A stretch of 64,000 nt of DNA from Fragum whitleyi. Lineage: Eukaryota; Mollusca; Bivalvia; Cardiida; Cardiidae. Numbering within the stretch: position 1 is the stretch's first letter; each line of letters opens with the position of its first letter. The notes under the pieces were generated by a model, which saw only the letters and a program-made list of their open reading frames with translations, did no database searches and was not told the origin of the DNA. Location of the stretch: NCBI GenBank assembly GCA_948146395.1, contig OX411554.1, positions 40,629,687 to 40,693,686 on the forward strand, written 5' to 3'. Shown here in pieces: positions 56,575-64,000 of the stretch. A program made the translations under genes and the position numbers.

Positions 56575-57231
56575 GTTCCGAGGGCCCGTTTTGCGCGTTA
56601 TTTCGAAGACGATGAAGATCGATCTAGTGACTGCAATACTTCGATTCGAGTTAACCGTTAAGATCATATTTCATTTATGGTTCTGAGTCTTTGTTCTCTA
56701 GCGACGAGTTTCAAAGAAATCGATCCAAAAACGTCCCCGAATTCACCAAAAAGTGAACGAAAAAACGACAGAGTCCACAAAATGCACTGCCGAACAGCGC
56801 TATAAAAGCTGCTCTCTGATTGGTCAAAATAAATGCAAGTTTATAAAAGGAGCTTTTTGATTGGCTGAATTTCAATCCGTTTTTGGCTTCAAGCTCGCGA
56901 TTTTTGTACAAGCTATTTCTCTGGCAATTTCCAATCGATCTTAATGAAATTTTTTGCAACGTGTAGATTTTGTTGTGCGCTTTAAGTTGATATATTGATA
57001 TTGGGTCTAGGTAGAGAAGAAAAAATCTGGTGGATTTTCTTCTTCGTTGCATTTCAGTAAATGCGCAATTTCGATAAAACAGATAAAACGGCATAGCATC
57101 ACCTAGTTTTGAATCTTTACTGTCACTATACAAGAAATGAAGTCAAGAAACATAGCTAGGCGTATATCGAAACGAAAAATACGTAGCCTAACTCTGTGTA
57201 GTACGACCTCTGCGGTTGGCCCGGCACTTGA

Positions 57232-57762
<531 letters not shown>

Positions 57763-58313
57763 GCAGTATCCTTTGGTAGGACACCCAAAAAACGGCCCTT
57801 CTCAGGGCCACAAAAACTCACGAAAGACTTCTTTAAACCCAAATTGTCTTTATGCAAATTCCCATTCAAAACACCCCGAAATACACATGTACTTTGTTCA
57901 TTCATTAAAAAAAAGTTGAATATGAATCGACAATACAGTAACTAGACACCAACGGTCGTAATCACAGCACATGAGTAGCCTACAGAATGTTGTTAAAATG
58001 CTCAAGAGCCCATGTTTGCCAGTCCGTTTTATTTTCACAGAAAGAACGACAGTAATTACGTTCATTGTGACTCGCAGAGAATATTTTTCTCTGTCGTGTA
58101 AGCTATTGTGATACCCGTTAAAGGGCCAAAAATATCAGTAATTCGGCGATGAAAGCGGCATTTACGACGATTTATTTTTTCTTTGTCTGGCGGAAATGAC
58201 CTACTAACCTACTAACCTACTGACCTACTTTTTGTTGTAGACACTAAATTAGGTTAGTGGGTCAGTAGGTCAACTGAATTAACTATATAAAGCCCAGTTT
58301 CACCAAAATTTGA

Positions 58314-58655
<342 letters not shown>

Positions 58656-59301
58656 AGATCTCCCCAACGCACATCTCTGTGCAAACAACGGCCCTTCTAA
58701 GGGCCACAAAATCCTAGATAGTTACCTTTGCTGTCTTAATTGTCTTCCAACAAAACCCCGAAAGATAAGCCACCTCCCAAAAGACGACACGTTTATTATT
58801 GTTTCTTTTTTATATCAATATAATTGAATCTATTTGTCAGAACTAGCAGCCTCAGTTAGATTAAGGACACGTGCTGATTCAGATGTGTTCGCAGAAAGCC
58901 AAAGATTCGCCTATGCTCGTGCTAGAAGCGCAATGTTGACTGTTTGAAAAAAAAGGCGATACTTTCTCCAGAGACGTTTTTAACCTACAATTAATTATGT
59001 AACTATAGAAGGAACGTGGCATTTTTATGTATTTCACGAATTAAGCCGAAATATGCGTTAAAAGAAGCAAATTAGAGGTGTTTACGACTTTTATTAAAGT
59101 AAAAGTCGCATGGCCAATATGCTACTTGGGGTATTATTCCACCTATGCTAAGTTCGTCGAATTTGAAAGGGGGGGGGGGGGTTGCTTCCGTCGAGGTCCG
59201 CGCTCTCTTAATTATTTACGAAAGTAGGTCAATCCCCTTTTTCTCATATATAAACAAAGCAAGTCACTGGTGGCCTCACATTCAACTTGATTTGATCAAA
59301 C

Positions 59302-59673
59302 ATGCCACCCAAAGTCGGAAGCAAAGGAGCCAAAAAGGCTGTGTCCAAGTCTAAAGCCCAAAGAGGCGGTGACAAGAAAAGGAAGAGGAGGAGGAAGGAA
59401 TCCTACGCCATCTACATCTACAAAGTCTTGAAGCAGGTGCATCCCGACACCGGTATCTCCAGCAAAGCCATGTCAATCATGAACAGTTTTGTGAATGACA
59501 TCTTCGAGAGAATCGCCGCCGAAGCCTCCCGACTTGCTCACTACAACAAGCGATCTACCATCACCAGCCGAGAGGTTCAGACCGCCGTTAGGCTGCTGCT
59601 CCCAGGTGAATTGGCCAAGCACGCCGTCAGCGAAGGCACCAAAGCCGTCACCAAGTACACCAGCAGCAAATAA
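59302..59673 (+). CDS. H2B: Histone H2B, repeat 11
   Basis: Protein identical to the copy at 1966. TATA at 59247-59254, 3' stem-loop at 59706-59721. Confidence 0.98.
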   Translation: MPPKVGSKGAKKAVSKSKAQRGGDKKRKRRRKESYAIYIYKVLKQVHPDTGISSKAMSIMNSFVNDIFERIAAEASRLAHYNKRSTITSREVQTAVRLLLPGELAKHAVSEGTKAVTKYTSSK

Positions 59674-60294
59674 ATCTGCAAGGCTGACTCCCTGCTGATT
59701 AAAACGGCCCTTCTCAGGGCCACCAATTTTCAAGAAAGTGCTCCCATTTTCCATAAAATTGTCGACCCCATGAAATAATTACAAAAATAATAGTAGTCAT
59801 AATATAAACCACTATGTAACGTTTTTAATTCACCGATGTTTAATTTCCTCTAGTAGAGAATTTGAGTCTCTATGCTCCTGTGCCCACGAATATTTAACTA
59901 TTATTATTATTATTTAATTTTTTATATTATTTTATAATTATTATTATTATTATCATCATTAAAAAATGTCACTTTCATATTGATCACTCATTGTGCAACT
60001 GTCTGTGAAATCACTAGATTCGATAGATCGATTTCCATTTCGTGGAATCTTAAGCTGTCGATGGAAAAACAGTCTTGGTCGCAAAATGCACTGCCGAAAC
60101 CTGTCCCAATACGGTTCCTGTGATTGGCTGTCGGAAAAAGGCATGTAATGTATCCGACGTTTTCATTGGTCGAGCTTAATTATTGACGAAAGTAGGTCAA
60201 TCCCCTTCTATCGACTATATAAACATAGCTCGAACGGGTTGCTTGACACATTCATATTCTCAAACTCACGGGAAACAGAACGTAATCCATAATC

Positions 60295-60678
60295 ATGTCT
60301 GGACGTGGAAAGGGAGGAAAAGTTAAGGGAAAGGCAAAGAGCCGATCCACAAGGGCTGGACTACAGTTCCCAGTAGGAAGAATCCATCGTCTTCTCCGAA
60401 AGGGAAACTATGCTGAACGAGTCGGAGCTGGTGCACCAGTTTACCTCGCTGCTGTCTTGGAATATTTAGCTGCCGAAGTTTTGGAATTGGCTGGAAACGC
60501 TGCCCGAGACAACAAGAAGAGCAGAATCATCCCCCGTCATTTACAGCTTGCCATCAGAAACGACGAGGAATTGAACAAGCTCTTGTCAGGAGTCACCATC
60601 GCCCAGGGTGGTGTGCTACCCAACATCCAAGCCGTTCTCCTCCCAAAGAAGACTGGCTCAAAACAGGCCTCCAAGTAA
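60295..60678 (+). CDS. H2A: Histone H2A, repeat 11
   Basis: Protein identical to the copy at 2959. TATA at 60216-60223, 3' stem-loop at 60709-60724. Confidence 0.98.
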   Translation: MSGRGKGGKVKGKAKSRSTRAGLQFPVGRIHRLLRKGNYAERVGAGAPVYLAAVLEYLAAEVLELAGNAARDNKKSRIIPRHLQLAIRNDEELNKLLSGVTIAQGGVLPNIQAVLLPKKTGSKQASK

Positions 60679-61181
60679 ACAATGCGAGTCTTTCAACGAC
60701 TTACAAACGGCCCTTTTAAGGGCCACCACTACCCAAGAAAATCATTCCTAGTTCTGCATCTTTGTCAACACCAACTAAAAGTAAAAAGACCCTAACATTT
60801 AACACTAAAACCCCAGTATTTCAGCAAAGTGTAGTCCTTAAGTTCATTCAGTGACAGTTTGCCTGGTCGCTGCTGCTTGAAAAACGCCCTAGTGTGAATA
60901 TATAGCTTGAATCATTCTTATGTGTGGGAAAAATATATGCCTTTGTAACCAATTCTCGCTATTTACTTTGAAGGATAAGAAAATGATCTCTTTGAACTTG
61001 ATTTAAGTCGCGTTTTTCGTGGCTCTGAAAACACATCAAATGGCGAGAGAATGTTGGAAAGGGGGGGGGGGGTGCTTCCGTCCGGGTCCGCGCTCTTCTA
61101 TCCTTTTTATTCGATATATATATTTAGGTAGGGTCTGCTCGTTTCATTCTTCATTCCACTGCGAATAACCCTATCGACAAG

Positions 61182-61748
61182 ATGACCGAGACAGCAGCAG
61201 CTCCTACAACACCAAAGCCAAAGAAGGCTGCCAGCAAGCCCAAGAAGCCAGCGGCTCACCCAAAATACAGTGAAATGGTCTCAGCGGCCATCGCCGCACT
61301 GAAAGAGAGGGGAGGTTCTTCAAGACAGGCTATCCTGAAGTACATCGTCAAGAACTACAAAGTTGCCGATGAGAAATCAGCCAACGTCCACTTGAAACTT
61401 GCCCTGAAAGCAGGCGTCAAGAGCGGAAGCCTTAAGCAATCAAAGGGCACCGGTGCTTCTGGTTCCTTCAGACTCGGCGAAGTGAAGAAGGCCCCAAAGA
61501 AGGCAGCCAAGGCCAAAAAGCCAAAGCCAGCAGCAAAGAAGAAGCCTGCCAAGAAAGCTGCTGCCAAGAAGGCCACCGGGGAGAAGAAGGCAAAGCCAGC
61601 AAAGAAGGCTACACCAAAGAAGAAGGCAGCTCCTAAGAAGCCATCAGCAGCTAAAAAGGCCACTCCAAAGAAGAAGGCCACCGCTGCCAAGAAGAAGGCT
61701 ACACCTAAGAAGAAGCCAGCAGCCAAAAAAGCCGCAGCCAAGAAGTAA
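61182..61748 (+). CDS. H1: Linker histone H1, repeat 11
   Basis: Protein identical to the copy at 3846. TATA at 61115-61124, 3' stem-loop at 61781-61796. Confidence 0.98.
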   Translation: MTETAAAPTTPKPKKAASKPKKPAAHPKYSEMVSAAIAALKERGGSSRQAILKYIVKNYKVADEKSANVHLKLALKAGVKSGSLKQSKGTGASGSFRLGEVKKAPKKAAKAKKPKPAAKKKPAKKAAAKKATGEKKAKPAKKATPKKKAAPKKPSAAKKATPKKKATAAKKKATPKKKPAAKKAAAKK

Positions 61749-61835
61749 ATGTTTGACTAAGTTAGCCAAACACACAAAAAGGTCCTTTTCAGGACCATCA
61801 AATACCCAAGAAAAGTACACCCGAGCAGAATTTGT

Positions 61836-61879
<44 letters not shown>

Positions 61880-61974
61880 AGAAAAAAGCCTATTCTCCGG
61901 ACTTTGTTTATATCAGTATATTAAACAAAAAAAAAAAAAAAAAAAAATAAATAAAGAAAGAAAAAAAGGGGGAG

Positions 61975-62005
<31 letters not shown>

Positions 62006-62662
62006 GTTCCGAGGGCCCGTTTTGCGCGTTATTTCGAAGACGATGAAGATCGATCTAGTGACTGCAATACTTCGATTCGAGTTAACCGTTAAGATCATAT
62101 TTCATTTATGGTTCTGAGTCTTTGTTCTCTAGCGACGAGTTTCAAAGAAATCGATCCAAAAACGTCCCCGAATTCACCAAAAAGTGAACGAAAAAACGAC
62201 AGAGTCCACAAAATGCACTGCCGAACAGCGCTATAAAAGCTGCTCTCTGATTGGTCAAAATAAATGCAAGTTTATAAAAGGAGCTTTTTGATTGGCTGAA
62301 TTTCAATCCGTTTTTGGCTTCAAGCTCGCGATTTTTGTACAAGCTATTTCTCTGGCAATTTCCAATCGATCTTAATGAAATTTTTTGCAACGTGTAGATT
62401 TTGTTGTGCGCTTTAAGTTGATATATTGATATTGGGTCTAGGTAGAGAAGAAAAAATCTGGTGGATTTTCTTCTTCGTTGCATTTCAGTAAATGCGCAAT
62501 TTCGATAAAACAGATAAAACGGCATAGCATCACCTAGTTTTGAATCTTTACTGTCACTATACAAGAAATGAAGTCAAGAAACATAGCTAGGCGTATATCG
62601 AAACGAAAAATACGTAGCCTAACTCTGTGTAGTACGACCTCTGCGGTTGGCCCGGCACTTGA

Positions 62663-63193
<531 letters not shown>

Positions 63194-63744
63194 GCAGTAT
63201 CCTTTGGTAGGACACCCAAAAAACGGCCCTTCTCAGGGCCACAAAAACTCACGAAAGACTTCTTTAAACCCAAATTGTCTTTATGCAAATTCCCATTCAA
63301 AACACCCCGAAATACACATGTACTTTGTTCATTCATTAAAAAAAAGTTGAATATGAATCGACAATACAGTAACTAGACACCAACGGTCGTAATCACAGCA
63401 CATGAGTAGCCTACAGAATGTTGTTAAAATGCTCAAGAGCCCATGTTTGCCAGTCCGTTTTATTTTCACAGAAAGAACGACAGTAATTACGTTCATTGTG
63501 ACTCGCAGAGAATATTTTTCTCTGTCGTGTAAGCTATTGTGATACCCGTTAAAGGGCCAAAAATATCAGTAATTCGGCGATGAAAGCGGCATTTACGACG
63601 ATTTATTTTTTCTTTGTCTGGCGGAAATGACCTACTAACCTACTAACCTACTGACCTACTTTTTGTTGTAGACACTAAATTAGGTTAGTGGGTCAGTAGG
63701 TCAACTGAATTAACTATATAAAGCCCAGTTTCACCAAAATTTGA

Positions 63745-64000
<256 letters not shown>

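Overview
This window is a tandem array of replication-dependent histone genes from an animal nuclear genome. The proteins look lophotrochozoan, most likely molluscan and perhaps bivalve: H2B has the [10 protein letters not shown] tail, H1 is a 188-residue A/K/P-rich protein, H3 is the H3.2 type (A31, S87-AVM, S96), and every gene is intronless. The organism is an inference from protein style, not from a search.

Layout. The repeat is about 5431 bp with all genes on the + strand, in the order H2B, H2A, H1, H3, H4. The window holds a truncated first repeat (1-1965), ten full repeats starting at 1966, 7393, 12826, 18257, 23688, 29119, 34667, 40098, 48440 and 53871, and an eleventh cut by the window end (59302-64000). 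In the first full repeat the spacers are 621 bp (H2B-H2A), 503 (H2A-H1), 1030 (H1-H3), 581 (H3-H4) and 646 (H4 to next H2B). Each gene has its own TATA box 53-79 bp before the ATG and its own histone 3' stem-loop 31-35 bp after the stop. Each is therefore probably a separate Pol II transcript ending in a non-polyadenylated, stem-loop mRNA. Together they supply all four core histones and linker H1 for S-phase chromatin assembly. Promoter blocks are shared between genes (H2A with H2B, H1 with H2B, H2A with the H1-H3 spacer), which suggests coordinated control.

Three repeats depart from the pattern. (1) The first repeat has lost 3445 bp, which fuses the first 42 codons of H2A out of frame to H4 codons 33-103. 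(2) The repeat at 29119 has a 200-N gap over the 5' end of H1; the other repeats predict only 83 bp there. (3) The repeat at 40098 carries a 2897-bp insertion (43558-46454) with a perfect 13-bp target-site duplication, placed between the H3 TATA box and the H3 ATG.

The insertion is the most unusual part. It has no recognisable protein domain, terminal inverted repeat or poly(A) tail. It is packed with long hairpins that use G-U pairs, contains two diverged internal repeats whose stems differ in sequence but still pair, and ends in a 42-codon ORF whose ATG lies in a hairpin loop. I could not assign it to a known family. It is best treated as an undescribed mobile element with an RNA-structured leader, or a fragment of one.
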